From an uncultured Saprospiraceae bacterium (GTDB lineage Bacteria; Bacteroidota; Bacteroidia; Chitinophagales; Saprospiraceae): DNA of 40,297 nt. Shown here one piece after another: positions 9,001 through 16,978 of this stretch (its first letter is position 1; the number at the start of each line of letters is the position of its first letter). The notes beneath the pieces are model-generated. The model made no database searches and was not told where the DNA came from. It saw only the letters and a list, made by a program, of their open reading frames with translations. The position numbers and the translations under genes were made by a program. The stretch lies in the NCBI GenBank assembly GCA_937951685.1, contig CALFBG010000247.1:1-40297 (forward strand). Reading direction: 5' to 3'.

Positions 9001-9170
9001 TAAAAAAAGTGAGTTTGAGACCAACTTTACCCCCCAATAAACTGGTCTCACTCACTTCCTTAAAGACCATTGCTGGCCTCAAAGATCTTTACAATGTTTT
9101 TCCCTACGAATTATCAGTAAATTACCATATTTGCTGGGAGGAATTACGTTGGGGGAGAATGTAAAAATCT
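9001..9170 (-). repeat. Structured tandem repeat, unit A (candidate small RNA on the minus strand)
   Basis: First of three related units. On the minus strand it reads from a C-rich motif (CTCCCCCAACG, near 9150-9160), through CCTCCCAGCAAAT and TGGTAATTTACTGATA, to a 13-bp bulged hairpin: GTGAGTGAGACCA (complement of 9043-9055) pairs with TGGTCTCA..CTCAC (complement of 9009-9023, two-base bulge). The loop contains TTGGGGGG, and the hairpin is followed by T7. This is the layout of a small RNA ending in an intrinsic terminator. CCCCCAA near the 5' end can pair with TTGGGGG of the loop (7 bp), giving a possible pseudoknot. No RNA family recognised. Confidence 0.6.
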
Positions 9171-9256
9171 TGCTTTTAATAATAAACTCAAACGAAAAAT
9201 ACTTTTATCTTTCTAAGTTTACTGATGTCAATATCTTTTGGATTTATTCAATTTTT

Positions 9257-9412
9257 TTAAAAAAAGTGAGCATACGAGACCAAAATTACCCCCCAATAAA
9301 TTGGTCTCGCTCACTATTTTAAGATCATTTCTGACCTCAAAGTCTTTGCATATCTTTATCTACGAATATCAGTAAATTACCACATTTGCTGGGAGGTTCG
9401 TATGGGGGAGAA
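9257..9412 (-). repeat. Structured tandem repeat, unit B (candidate small RNA on the minus strand)
   Basis: Second unit, closely similar to unit A. The hairpin is GTGAGCGAGACCA (complement of 9302-9314) against TGGTCTCG-TATG-CTCAC (complement of 9266-9282), with a four-base bulge and a run of T after it. Relative to unit A the T-A pair inside the stem has become C-G, a compensatory change that supports selection on structure. The distal motif reads TTCTCCCCCATACG and can pair with the loop TGGGGG. Upstream on the minus strand, TTTG, 22 bp, then TAAGTTTT is a near match to a Bacteroidota promoter. Confidence 0.6.
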
Positions 9413-9460
9413 CACAAAAACTTATTCTTTGGATTTATATAACTTTCAAATTTTTTCTTT

Positions 9461-9568
9461 AGAAAAAAGTGAGCATACGAGACCAACTTTACCCCCCAAT
9501 AAACTGGTCTCGCTCACTATTTAAGATCACTTCTGATCCTAATTCTTCAATATCTTTATCTCAAAAAC
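9461..9568 (-). repeat. Structured tandem repeat, unit C (truncated or diverged)
   Basis: Third unit. The hairpin (GTGAGCGAGACCA, complement of 9505-9517, with TGGTCTCG-TATG-CTCAC, complement of 9469-9485) is identical to unit B in its arms, and the loop matches unit A. Similarity continues through GATCA and ATAAAGATAT but fades beyond about 9568. The distal C-rich motif survives only as TTTCCCCAG near 9592-9600, which could still pair with the G-rich loop over 5 bp. This unit may be decaying. Confidence 0.5.
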
Positions 9569-9710
9569 AATTTTTAAACCTAAATGAATACTGGGGAAAT
9601 ATGCCTGAGAAAATGCACTCTTTTTCAATTTTAGTTTTAAGCTGTTCTTATTAATTCAATTTTATTTTTTGTTGTTGCTTACGATTTCTTTATATCCAAC
9701 AACTATGCCA

Positions 9711-9962
9711 TTACGAAAAACTTACATTTGTTTTTGCCGCCTTTTCGTTCGGTATATTGATGGCAACATTATTAGACTTTGCTTTCAATAAATTATTAAA
9801 AGCCTCTTTGTACGCTGCGTAGTCTTTATACTCAGAATACGGTACCATTTTGTCCAAACCTAGTTGAAGTAAGATCTGAAAACACAAGTGATTATTTTTG
9901 TAATAAAACTTAGTAATCAAATTTTTGACATCACTACCTGAAATAATATTTGAACGATTCAT
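9711..9962 (-). CDS. Hypothetical small protein (83 aa)
   Basis: An 83-codon frame starting MNRSNIISGSDVKNLITKFY, mostly helical in composition, with a YSEYKDYAAYKEAFNNLLKA stretch that looks like a real amphipathic helix. No membrane segment, signal peptide or recognised domain. The ribosome binding site is weak. It lies between the tandem structured repeats (downstream of it on the same strand) and the htpG upstream region, and is divergent from htpG. Codon use is AT-rich like the surrounding DNA, so a chance frame cannot be excluded. Confidence 0.4.
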   Translation of the reverse strand: MNRSNIISGSDVKNLITKFYYKNNHLCFQILLQLGLDKMVPYSEYKDYAAYKEAFNNLLKAKSNNVAINIPNEKAAKTNVSFS

Positions 9963-10184
9963 CTGTATGATTTTTTATGGCTCTTTAATAAATTCCATGC
10001 TGCTTTAAAAACGTTTTTTCTCCGCAATCAATGTTGTTTAGCTAGATGCAATAATGAAGCCATAATCTAAATTTGAAATATGTTTTTAGGGCTTATCCTG
10101 ACAGGAAAAATCCAGCACGTCAGCAGCTTTTCACACATATGAGCCATTATTTCAGCCTAAATTGTCCGAAATCATAGCTTTTGC

Positions 10185-10224
10185 GTCATTTTGACAGCAT
10201 TTTTGGCGTGGCATACCCTTTGAC
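10185..10224 (+). promoter_or_regulatory. Candidate sigma-54-like promoter with upstream TGAC inverted repeat before htpG
   Basis: TGGCATA, 4 bp, TTGAC at 10209-10224 resembles the -24/-12 consensus TGGCACG-N4-TTGCW, with GG at -24 correctly spaced but A in place of C at -12. Just upstream, GTCATTTTGAC (10185-10195) is an inverted repeat, and further TGAC/GTCA half-sites occur at 10097-10105 (CCTGACAGG) and 10119-10123. The arrangement would fit activator-dependent heat-shock control of htpG. The start codon is about 155 bp downstream. Inference from motif similarity only. Confidence 0.3.
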
Positions 10225-10378
10225 ATAACTTGACCATACAGTTCTTTAACTTTTTTTTATGATCTAGTTTTTTAAAAGAAAATCAACATTTTTTTTTGTG
10301 TTTGTTTTTTCCAACGTATTGCTAAGTCATAGAAGCTGTTCTAGAATCAATAATATTCGTAAATCAAAACTTGACACC

Positions 10379-12241
10379 ATGCAAAAAGGACAGATATCTG
10401 TACAAACGGAGAATATTTTTCCCATCATCAAACAGTTCCTCTATTCCGATCAGGAAATTTTCTTACGTGAACTGATTTCTAATGCCGTAGATGCTACTTC
10501 AAAATTAAAGACGCTATCTTCTAAAGGTGTATTTAAGAAGGAAATCGGTGATACTACGATTGAAATCATTGTCGATAAAGAAAATAATACTTTGACTATC
10601 CGAGATAAAGGAATCGGAATGACAGAGCAAGAGGTTGAAAAATACCTTAACCAAGTGGCTTTCTCTAGTGCCGAAGATTTTGTAAAAAAATATAAAGACG
10701 AAAATGCCATTATCGGGCACTTCGGTTTAGGATTCTACTCTGCTTTTATGGTAGCAAGTAAAGTAGAGGTGCATACCAAGTCGTACAAAAAATCAAAAGC
10801 CGTTCAATGGGAATGTGAAGGAGATCCAGAATACGCAATTGGTGATTCTGATAAAAAAGGAAGAGGTACCGATATTATCCTACACATTAGTGACGATAGC
10901 AAAGAGTACTTAGGAGAAGCTAGAATTCAAGAGCTTTTAGATAAATATTGTAAGTTCTTACCCGTAGAAATTAAATTCGGTACCAAAACGGAAACGATCT
11001 ACGAAGGAGAGGGCGAAGAAAAGGAGTCGAAAGAAATTGAAGTCGATAATATCGTCAACAATCCTAATCCAGCTTGGAAAAAATCTCCTCGTTCTTTAAA
11101 GGACGAAGATTATAAGAAATTCTATAACGAACTCTATCCTTATAGTACACCACCTTTATTTTGGATTCACCTTAATATTGATTATCCTTTTAACTTAACG
11201 GGTATTCTCTATTTTCCAAAGCTAAAAAACAGCTTAGAATCTCAGAAAAACAAAATTCAGCTTTATTCGAACCAAGTTTTTGTTACGGATGACGTAAAAG
11301 AGATTGTGCCTGAGTTCTTAACTTTACTCCACGGGGTGATTGATTCGCCAGACATTCCCTTGAATGTATCTCGAAGTTACTTGCAAAGTGATCAAAACGT
11401 AAAGAAAATTGCGTCGTACATCACGAAGAAAGTAGCAGAAAAATTAGCACAGCTATTTAAGAAAGATCGAGAAGCTTTCGAAAACAAATGGAACGACCTT
11501 GGCGTTTTCGTCAAGTACGGAATGTTGTCAGAAGAAAAATTCCACGAAAAAGCAGTTAAATTTGCTTTACTCAAAAATGTAGAAGGTAAACACTTCACCA
11601 TCGAGGAATACAAAGAAAAAATCAAAGACAACCAAACGGATAAGCACAACAAAATTGTAATGCTTTATTCTAACAATCCTGTCGAACACGATAGTTTCGT
11701 ACAATCTGCTACGAACTATGGTTACGATGTCTTAGAATTGGACACCGTCATTGACAATCACTTCATGCAACACTTAGAGCAGAAGTTGGGAGATGTAACT
11801 TTTGTTCGAGTAGATTCGGATACGGTTAATAACTTAGTCCAAAAAGACGAAAAGCAAGAGTCTGTCCTCAGCGAAACAGAGCAGGAAAAAGTTAAAGTAC
11901 TTTTCAATACTAAAATTAACAATCCAAGTGTAACGGTAACGATGGAAGCTTTATCTCCTACGGATATGCCCGTCTTAATCACGAAGCCAGAATTTATGCG
12001 TAGAATGCAGGAAATGCAATCTATGCAAGGCTTCCAAATGCCAAACATGGGCGAGCGGTACAACTTAGTCGTTAATACTAATCACCCGCTAATTGCAGAG
12101 AAGTTAGTAAAGATGAAGAAAGAAGAAAAGAAAGAAACTTTTGTTGAACATCTTTATTCTCTCGCTTTACTGAACCAAGGAATGTTGAAAGGGTCCAAAT
12201 TAACCTCCTTTATCAACAATAGTATTGACTTCTTGAAATAA
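10379..12241 (+). CDS. htpG: Chaperone HtpG (bacterial Hsp90)
   Basis: HtpG is the cytosolic ATP-dependent Hsp90 chaperone. I place the start at the ATG 10379 because the product then begins MQKGQISVQTENIFPIIKQF, the usual N-terminus; an in-frame upstream GTG at 10298 would add 27 residues that look non-coding. The GHKL ATPase domain shows RELISNAVDATSKL (Glu31 and Asn35 at the nucleotide and Mg site), RDKGIGMT and IGHFGLGFYSAFMVA. The middle domain contains NPNPAWKKSPRSL and VSRSYLQSDQNVKKI. The C-terminal part has TNHPLIAEKLV. Total 620 residues, normal length for Bacteroidota HtpG. A strong terminator follows; the long upstream region may carry stress-responsive elements. Confidence 0.96.
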   Translation: MQKGQISVQTENIFPIIKQFLYSDQEIFLRELISNAVDATSKLKTLSSKGVFKKEIGDTTIEIIVDKENNTLTIRDKGIGMTEQEVEKYLNQVAFSSAEDFVKKYKDENAIIGHFGLGFYSAFMVASKVEVHTKSYKKSKAVQWECEGDPEYAIGDSDKKGRGTDIILHISDDSKEYLGEARIQELLDKYCKFLPVEIKFGTKTETIYEGEGEEKESKEIEVDNIVNNPNPAWKKSPRSLKDEDYKKFYNELYPYSTPPLFWIHLNIDYPFNLTGILYFPKLKNSLESQKNKIQLYSNQVFVTDDVKEIVPEFLTLLHGVIDSPDIPLNVSRSYLQSDQNVKKIASYITKKVAEKLAQLFKKDREAFENKWNDLGVFVKYGMLSEEKFHEKAVKFALLKNVEGKHFTIEEYKEKIKDNQTDKHNKIVMLYSNNPVEHDSFVQSATNYGYDVLELDTVIDNHFMQHLEQKLGDVTFVRVDSDTVNNLVQKDEKQESVLSETEQEKVKVLFNTKINNPSVTVTMEALSPTDMPVLITKPEFMRRMQEMQSMQGFQMPNMGERYNLVVNTNHPLIAEKLVKMKKEEKKETFVEHLYSLALLNQGMLKGSKLTSFINNSIDFLK

Positions 12242-12278
12242 GCGCTACCGTAGCTAAAAAATATACGAGTTTTCTTTT

Positions 12279-12316
12279 AACGAGCATTAGAGTTTTCTAA
12301 TGCTCGTTTTATTTTT
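12279..12316 (+). terminator. Rho-independent terminator after htpG
   Basis: AACGAGCATTAGA (12279-12291) pairs perfectly with TCTAATGCTCGTT (12296-12308) around a 4-nt loop, followed by TTATTTTT. It ends 30 bp before the stop codon of the convergent anti-sigma gene. Confidence 0.9.
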
Positions 12317-12345
12317 CTACTATAGTAGACAAAATTAATTTACTG

Positions 12346-13140
12346 CTAATTGGAGTTGGTCTTTAACTCCGTCAATAAACGAACGACCTCCTGTTCGTAA
12401 TAACCATCTTCAATACCTTGTAGTTCTTCCAAAACAATTTTAGCTGCTGCCTGATCTCCTTTTTGCAAATAAGATAAAGCCAAATACCAACTGGCATCTT
12501 CATAATAGCGATCGCTGTTAATTCGACAAATACTCAAGTAATGAATCGCCTCCGAGGTTTTAGCTAGTTTCAAGGCGCTCATCCCGCCATAAAAGCTAGC
12601 TACTGCATTTTCTGGTTGTTCCACGAGCAATGCCTTCATCTCTCGCAAACACGCTTCGTAAGCTTCGGCATTAAAACTTTCAATTGCCGCTCTAATCGCC
12701 GCGTATTTACTATCCGTCGTTGCGACGCCTCTAAAACTAAATCCTTCTTGGGCAAAATCAAAGACTTTTTCGTAGCGATGATACAAGCGATCCGTTGCGA
12801 GATGATTCCAATAGGCAAAACCACCAACCGAAACTAGGAGTAACACCATCGCTGCCGCTACTTGGTTAAAGCCAAAGCGCGGAGCCCGTTTTTCCAGTTT
12901 TGAGCTGGCGGGTGATGGTTTTTGTGCTTCCCCAGACCAATCTTTCAAGACCGGTGGATCTTCCAAACTATGCATACTCGCATAACCTTCTACTGCACTT
13001 GAGCAAAGCTCACAATCCAGTAAATGTGTTTCTATCTCATACAACTTTTCTTCCTTACACGTTTCCTTCAGATAGCCCATAATTTCTGCCTGACTAAGGC
13101 ATTGCTTTCGTTTCAAAAATACTTCCATGTATTTCCACAT
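12346..13140 (-). CDS. Zinc-finger anti-sigma factor with TPR-like C-terminal domain
   Basis: A 264-residue protein. The N-terminal cytoplasmic part has the anti-sigma zinc finger H-x3-C-x2-C (ETHLLDCELCSSAVEGY, His39, Cys43, Cys46). One membrane segment follows at about residues 95-112 (VAAAMVLLLVSVGGFAYW). The rest is helical with TPR-like spacing (AIESFNAEAYEACLREMKAL, AVASFYGGMSALKLAKTSEA, ASWYLALSYLQKGDQAAAKI) and would face the periplasm. It follows the ECF sigma gene on the same strand with a 152-bp gap, so it most likely restrains that sigma factor and releases it on an envelope signal. A second ATG four codons in (13128) is also possible. No named family member recognised. Confidence 0.8.
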   Translation of the reverse strand: MWKYMEVFLKRKQCLSQAEIMGYLKETCKEEKLYEIETHLLDCELCSSAVEGYASMHSLEDPPVLKDWSGEAQKPSPASSKLEKRAPRFGFNQVAAAMVLLLVSVGGFAYWNHLATDRLYHRYEKVFDFAQEGFSFRGVATTDSKYAAIRAAIESFNAEAYEACLREMKALLVEQPENAVASFYGGMSALKLAKTSEAIHYLSICRINSDRYYEDASWYLALSYLQKGDQAAAKIVLEELQGIEDGYYEQEVVRLLTELKTNSN

Positions 13141-13292
13141 TAGTTCAACTAACCGAAAGTGTGCTCCTTAAGCGAGTCACCTAAGTACACCACACACTTT
13201 CAATCAATTGTTTGTACAACTTACTGCCTAAATACTTATTCAGTGCACTGTAACAGTAAGCCCTTAATTATAGTTTGTACTAGATATTTCTC

Positions 13293-13880
13293 CTATTTGG
13301 GTTGGTATCCAGCTTCCAGTAGTAATTTTTTCAAGTTGCGCTTTCCATTTTGTAGAAAACTTTTCACTTGTTTTTCAGTATAGTTTGTGAGTTGAACAAT
13401 CTCTTTATAGCGCTTTTTCTCCCAGTAGAATAGCTGTAAGCACTTCCGTTGTCCGGCTTCCAATTGCTGCATGAATTGGTTCATAATCACCCATTGTTGT
13501 TCCTCCTCATTATTAAGATCCTGAACGGCTGCATTTTCCATAAAAATATCCGATTTATTTTCAGATTTTTCCCAGATTGCTTGCTTTTGGCTTCGTTGCT
13601 GCTCTTTTTGCCAAGTTTTTAAGCACATATTTTTGGAAACGATGAATAGCCAACTGCTAAACTGCTCTACCTTGGCTGTTTGTAAACTTGTCATTAACTG
13701 CTCAAAAACACGCGGCACAATATCCTCGGCAGCTTCTTTATTTTTTAAAAACTTCAAACCAACACCATATACCAAATGAGCATATCGTCGGTACAATTCG
13801 CCAACGTAGGCTTTGGAAGCTGTTTCTTGGTAAGCTCGCACCAAATCTTTATCCGTAAGTTGATCTAGTTGCTCTGGCAT
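13293..13880 (-). CDS. ECF-type RNA polymerase sigma factor
   Basis: A 195-residue sigma-70 family protein. Region 2 runs from about residues 25 to 95: ELYRRYAHLVYGVGLKFLKN, then AEDIVPRVFEQLM, then FSSWLFIVSKNMCLKTWQ. Region 4 at about 135-190 contains LEAGQRKCLQLFYWEKKRYK and the recognition-helix segment NYTEKQVKSFLQNGKRNLKK. A charged linker joins them. No region 1 or 3, as expected for ECF factors. The partner gene downstream encodes a zinc-finger anti-sigma factor. The DIVPRVFE segment has Pro where many members have Gln, a small deviation. Target genes cannot be deduced. Confidence 0.9.
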   Translation of the reverse strand: MPEQLDQLTDKDLVRAYQETASKAYVGELYRRYAHLVYGVGLKFLKNKEAAEDIVPRVFEQLMTSLQTAKVEQFSSWLFIVSKNMCLKTWQKEQQRSQKQAIWEKSENKSDIFMENAAVQDLNNEEEQQWVIMNQFMQQLEAGQRKCLQLFYWEKKRYKEIVQLTNYTEKQVKSFLQNGKRNLKKLLLEAGYQPK

Positions 13881-13929
13881 ATTTGTTTTTTAGTTTTGCC
13901 ACTTGTAAACATAATACCTTTTGCAAAAT

Positions 13930-13964
13930 AAAAAAAGCTGCTTGAAAAAAAATTCCAAGCAGCT
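13930..13964 (-). terminator. Rho-independent terminator after the DUF4837 gene
   Basis: On the minus strand AGCTGCTTG (complement of 13956-13964) pairs with CAAGCAGCT (complement of 13936-13944), followed by a run of T (complement of the A-run 13930-13936). It ends the DUF4837 transcript before the ECF sigma gene. Confidence 0.85.
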
Positions 13965-14006
13965 CTTCATTAAAGTTGTTTTTGTACGACTTTATTGGCA
14001 CAAAAG

Positions 14007-15101
14007 CTAGAGTTTTACATTCGACAACAAATATTCCATTTGCTGCATATAGTCTCTTTTTTTCTTCGATGGCGCGTGAATAAATCCATCTAATAAAATC
14101 AACTCATTGGTATCTTTATCATGAATGAGATAACTGATGAAAGGTCCACCCATGTAATCATTAACAATGTCCCATATTCCTTTTGCTTCTACCGCATAGC
14201 GATTATCAATTGTTACCACCTGCGTTAACATTGGCAAATCTACATCATTTGTCCGCATATAAGTATTCTCGATATCCGTTGAAACGTATTTTCCCAAGCG
14301 ATCCCGAATCGCTTTAATGCCATTTTTCGACAATTGGGATTTATTGGTATATTTCAGCTTGTGAATAAAGATATTCGCACTTAGCACATCCGTTTCTCGG
14401 CGCAGCCACATCGTACTATCTTTATACAACGCCTCAAAGTAATCACTCGGCAACCTCAAGTCGACTCCCATCTTTTCTTTGATTTCGCGGCGTAACTTAT
14501 TATTATCTCCCTGCTGAAAAATCGTCGATTCCAAAGCATTGCTGTCCATTTCTTTAATGCGCTTCGCAACCGCCGTAAAGTTTTTTGTAATCGTTTTAAT
14601 CAAGGTATCATCTTTATCCGCATACATATAAAAAATAATTTGGTCGAGTGCCCATTTATTTTTTCCGATTTTAGTGTGCCCTGCGGTAGCCGTTGGACTT
14701 AAAGCATCTACTTTTAAATCTCTAGCAATCAATTTACTTGCTCCCGAATCTGTATCTTTTAAGTTTCCTAAAATAATATACGTTTGGAACTCCTTCCGAA
14801 TCGGATCTTTAATTAAATCTTCCGCCGTAAAATGACGAACCGAAAAATAAGATTCTGGTTGAGGTAAAATGGGGTACGCCGAAGTAAAATAATATCGAAA
14901 AGTGTCCCCTACGGCACCTTCCCACAGTGCTTTATCAGCAATAACATTGATCTCATTGATCTTACCAAAAGCAGATGGCTTGGGTTTTAATTTATTTTGT
15001 ACGTCCGCCCCACAACTGCTCCAAAGGCATAAACTAACCACTAACAGTAAGCAACAATGCCAATGATTAATTCGAGTATTTTCTTTTTTGTATAATCGCA
15101 T
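14007..15101 (-). CDS. DUF4837-family lipoprotein
   Basis: A 364-residue protein whose N-terminal hydrophobic segment ends LCLWSSCGAD, a lipoprotein signal with Cys30. The mature part opens with KINEINVIADKALWEGAVGD and SAYPILPQPESYFSVRHF, which I recognise as the signature region of DUF4837, a Bacteroidota family of unknown function. It ends with a segment (YMGGPFISYLIHDKDTNELI) typical of the family's C-terminus. No catalytic motif is visible. It should sit in the inner leaflet or face of the outer membrane. It has its own candidate promoter (complement of 15120-15127) and its own terminator, so it is probably transcribed alone. Confidence 0.85.
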   Translation of the reverse strand: MRLYKKENTRINHWHCCLLLVVSLCLWSSCGADVQNKLKPKPSAFGKINEINVIADKALWEGAVGDTFRYYFTSAYPILPQPESYFSVRHFTAEDLIKDPIRKEFQTYIILGNLKDTDSGASKLIARDLKVDALSPTATAGHTKIGKNKWALDQIIFYMYADKDDTLIKTITKNFTAVAKRIKEMDSNALESTIFQQGDNNKLRREIKEKMGVDLRLPSDYFEALYKDSTMWLRRETDVLSANIFIHKLKYTNKSQLSKNGIKAIRDRLGKYVSTDIENTYMRTNDVDLPMLTQVVTIDNRYAVEAKGIWDIVNDYMGGPFISYLIHDKDTNELILLDGFIHAPSKKKRDYMQQMEYLLSNVKL

Positions 15102-15119
15102 AGAATATTTTATTTATTA

Positions 15120-15127
15120 CAAAAGTA
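15120..15127 (-). promoter_or_regulatory. Candidate -7 promoter box (TACTTTTG) for the DUF4837 gene
   Basis: The minus strand reads TACTTTTG, matching TAnnTTTG, 18 bp before the ATG at 15101. A -33 box is not obvious. The close distance implies a leader of about a dozen bases. Confidence 0.5.
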
Positions 15128-15474
15128 TGAAATGACCATTAAACTTCTTAGCAGTTGTTTAAAAACTACAAAAATGTTTAGAAAGCTATTTTGAAATTAG
15201 CCTTAATCGTTAGATAATCATTAGCGCTAAATACTAAAACAAAATTATATTGCCACTAAATTTTGTTAGATTTTGAACAACATCAAGGGACAAAACCAAC
15301 TTAAGCCTTTACTTAACGAGAGTTTGAGTAACGGAGTCCTAGTGCAAAAGATGCTGTAAGTTAATCCGTGATTTAGTTTGCAGGGCTACTTATCTAACTT
15401 AAAAGATGTTATTTTGTTAAATTTTGGCGTATTTTAACAAAAGTTATTTTTTGAAAATATAATCGCATGAAAAA
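15128..15474 (+). promoter_or_regulatory. Upstream region of the cytochrome gene with two related inverted repeats
   Basis: About 350 AT-rich bases without a gene. AACAAAATT (15238-15246) pairs with AATTTTGTT (15259-15267), and TTTTGTTAAA (15412-15421) pairs with TTTAACAAAA (15433-15442). Both repeats share the half-site TTTTGTTA, and the second ends 32 bp before the start codon at 15475. They may be two sites for one regulator, or AT-rich coincidence. No clear TAnnTTTG box found. Confidence 0.3.
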
Positions 15475-16896
15475 ATGAAAAAACTATTCTTATTTAGCCT
15501 GCTCCTAGTATTTATGGCAATCATGATTACTTGTAGCAAAGAAGAGGCATCACAAGACCCTATTCCCACACCAGGTTTTTCCTTCGAAGGTACCAGCCCA
15601 ATTCCTCCCGCTCAACAAAGAACGGGTGATGCCGCCGCAGGTTACGACTATCTCGTAGCGGGAGATTACGTTAGTTCTGGCATTCCTTACGGCGCATTTA
15701 CCTTAGTCTCCGGAACCGGTGATAATTTTCTAAATCGTACGGGAGACAATGCCGATATTCCTTACGAATTCACCGCAGTAGATGCACCAAATGGCATTCG
15801 TGTTGTTGCCCCCAATTGTATGCAATGCCACGCGGCTAAAATTAATGATGAATTTATACTGGGCTTAGGCAGTCATGATTATGATTTTACCAAAGATCAA
15901 TCTGACATTCTTCCTACCGCTTCTGCGGTGATTAGTTCTTTGTACGGTGGTGCTAACTCTCCTGAGTTTCAAGCTTACGATCCTTTTAGAAAAGCAGTTG
16001 AGGCCACGGCACCTTATTTAGTTACAGAAACAATCGGCGTCAATCCAGCCGATAAAATTGCCGCTATTCTAGCCGCCCACCGTGATCCTTGGTCTTTGGA
16101 ATGGAACGACCAACCGAGCGAGCCAATTTCTCCTTTATTAATTCCAACGGATGTGCCTGCTTGGTGGTTACTCAAAAAGAAAAATGCGATGTTTTATACT
16201 GCGATTGGAAGAGATGATTTTTGTCGATTTATGATGTCTTCAAGTTTACTCACGATGTCAGACAGTACGAAAGCAAGAGCGGTAGATGATAAATTTAACG
16301 ATGTCTTGGCTTTTATCAATAGCATTGAAGCGCCTACTTATCCTTTTCCCATTAATACGACTTTAGCGGAGCAAGGAGAAAGACTTTACGATGATCACTG
16401 TGGAGGTTGCCACGGTTCCTACGGAGCAGATGCGAGCTATCCCAACCTATTAGTAAACCTTGATCGGGTAGGCACTGATCCAATGTTGTCGGAAGCTTAT
16501 CAAAATCAGAGCTTATCTGGTTTTATTAACTGGTTTAATGACGGCTGGTTTAGTCAAAATCCAGGATCTGCACAATTAGTTAGTGATGGCGGCTACGTAG
16601 CTCAACCTTTAGATGGTATTTGGGCAACTGCGCCTTACCTGCACAACGCCTCCGTGCCTACTTTAGAGGATTTGCTCAATAGTACACAACGACCAACTTA
16701 TTGGAAAAGAACTTATCAAAGTTCAGATTATGATACCGAAAAAGTAGGTTGGAATTATAGTACGCCAGATAGTAAGGTTGACAAAAAGACCTATGATACA
16801 ACGCTTCCTGGATACGGCAATCAAGGACACCGTTTTGGAGATAAGCTATCGAGCAGTGAAAGAACGGCTTTAATTGAGTATTTGAAAACCTTGTAA
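15475..16896 (+). CDS. Two-haem-motif c-type cytochrome, probable lipoprotein
   Basis: A 473-residue exported protein. The N-terminus MKKLFLFSLLLVFMAIMITC is a lipoprotein-like signal with Cys20, although Thr at -1 is not classical. Two covalent haem motifs are present: CMQCH at residues 115-119 and CGGCH at 309-313. After the second, GIWATAPYLHNASVPTLEDL resembles the distal part of cytochrome peroxidase-like and related dihaem proteins, where APYLHNGSVPTL is a common block. It would carry electrons or oxidise a substrate in the periplasm; the reaction is not identifiable. An ATG eight bases upstream (15467) stops at once, so 15475 is the start. It ends in a shared bidirectional terminator. 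Confidence 0.88.
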   Translation: MKKLFLFSLLLVFMAIMITCSKEEASQDPIPTPGFSFEGTSPIPPAQQRTGDAAAGYDYLVAGDYVSSGIPYGAFTLVSGTGDNFLNRTGDNADIPYEFTAVDAPNGIRVVAPNCMQCHAAKINDEFILGLGSHDYDFTKDQSDILPTASAVISSLYGGANSPEFQAYDPFRKAVEATAPYLVTETIGVNPADKIAAILAAHRDPWSLEWNDQPSEPISPLLIPTDVPAWWLLKKKNAMFYTAIGRDDFCRFMMSSSLLTMSDSTKARAVDDKFNDVLAFINSIEAPTYPFPINTTLAEQGERLYDDHCGGCHGSYGADASYPNLLVNLDRVGTDPMLSEAYQNQSLSGFINWFNDGWFSQNPGSAQLVSDGGYVAQPLDGIWATAPYLHNASVPTLEDLLNSTQRPTYWKRTYQSSDYDTEKVGWNYSTPDSKVDKKTYDTTLPGYGNQGHRFGDKLSSSERTALIEYLKTL

Positions 16897-16931
16897 AAAA
16901 CTATTACTTGCAATGAAATTTTTAGTAATAA

Positions 16932-16976
16932 ACAACTCGAGGAATACTACTGATAATATTCCTCGAGTTGTATTTT
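16932..16976. terminator. Bidirectional terminator between convergent cytochrome and SRPBCC genes
   Basis: CAACTCGAGGAATA (16933-16946) pairs perfectly over 14 bp with TATTCCTCGAGTTG (16957-16970), 10-nt loop. TATTTT follows on the plus strand and TTTATT on the minus strand, and the two flanking genes converge on it. Confidence 0.85.
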
Positions 16977-16978
16977 AG

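Noticed and set aside
9001..9600. Type III toxin-antitoxin antitoxin repeats or a CRISPR array
   Set aside because: Type III antitoxin repeats are about 35-40 bp and lie just upstream of a ToxN-like toxin; here units are 200-260 bp and no such toxin is adjacent. CRISPR would need short identical repeats with unique spacers, which is not the pattern.
9001..9600. Retron or diversity-generating element
   Set aside because: No reverse transcriptase gene is present in the window.
8967..9654. Plus-strand ORFs of 61-65 codons running through the repeats
   Set aside because: The same repeat is read in different frames in different copies, so protein coding is not conserved; they are most likely by-products of the structured repeats.
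10298..10378. N-terminal extension of HtpG from a GTG at 10298
   Set aside because: HtpG proteins begin at MQKGQISVQTENIF; the added 27 residues do not resemble the family and the ATG at 10379 gives the expected N-terminus.
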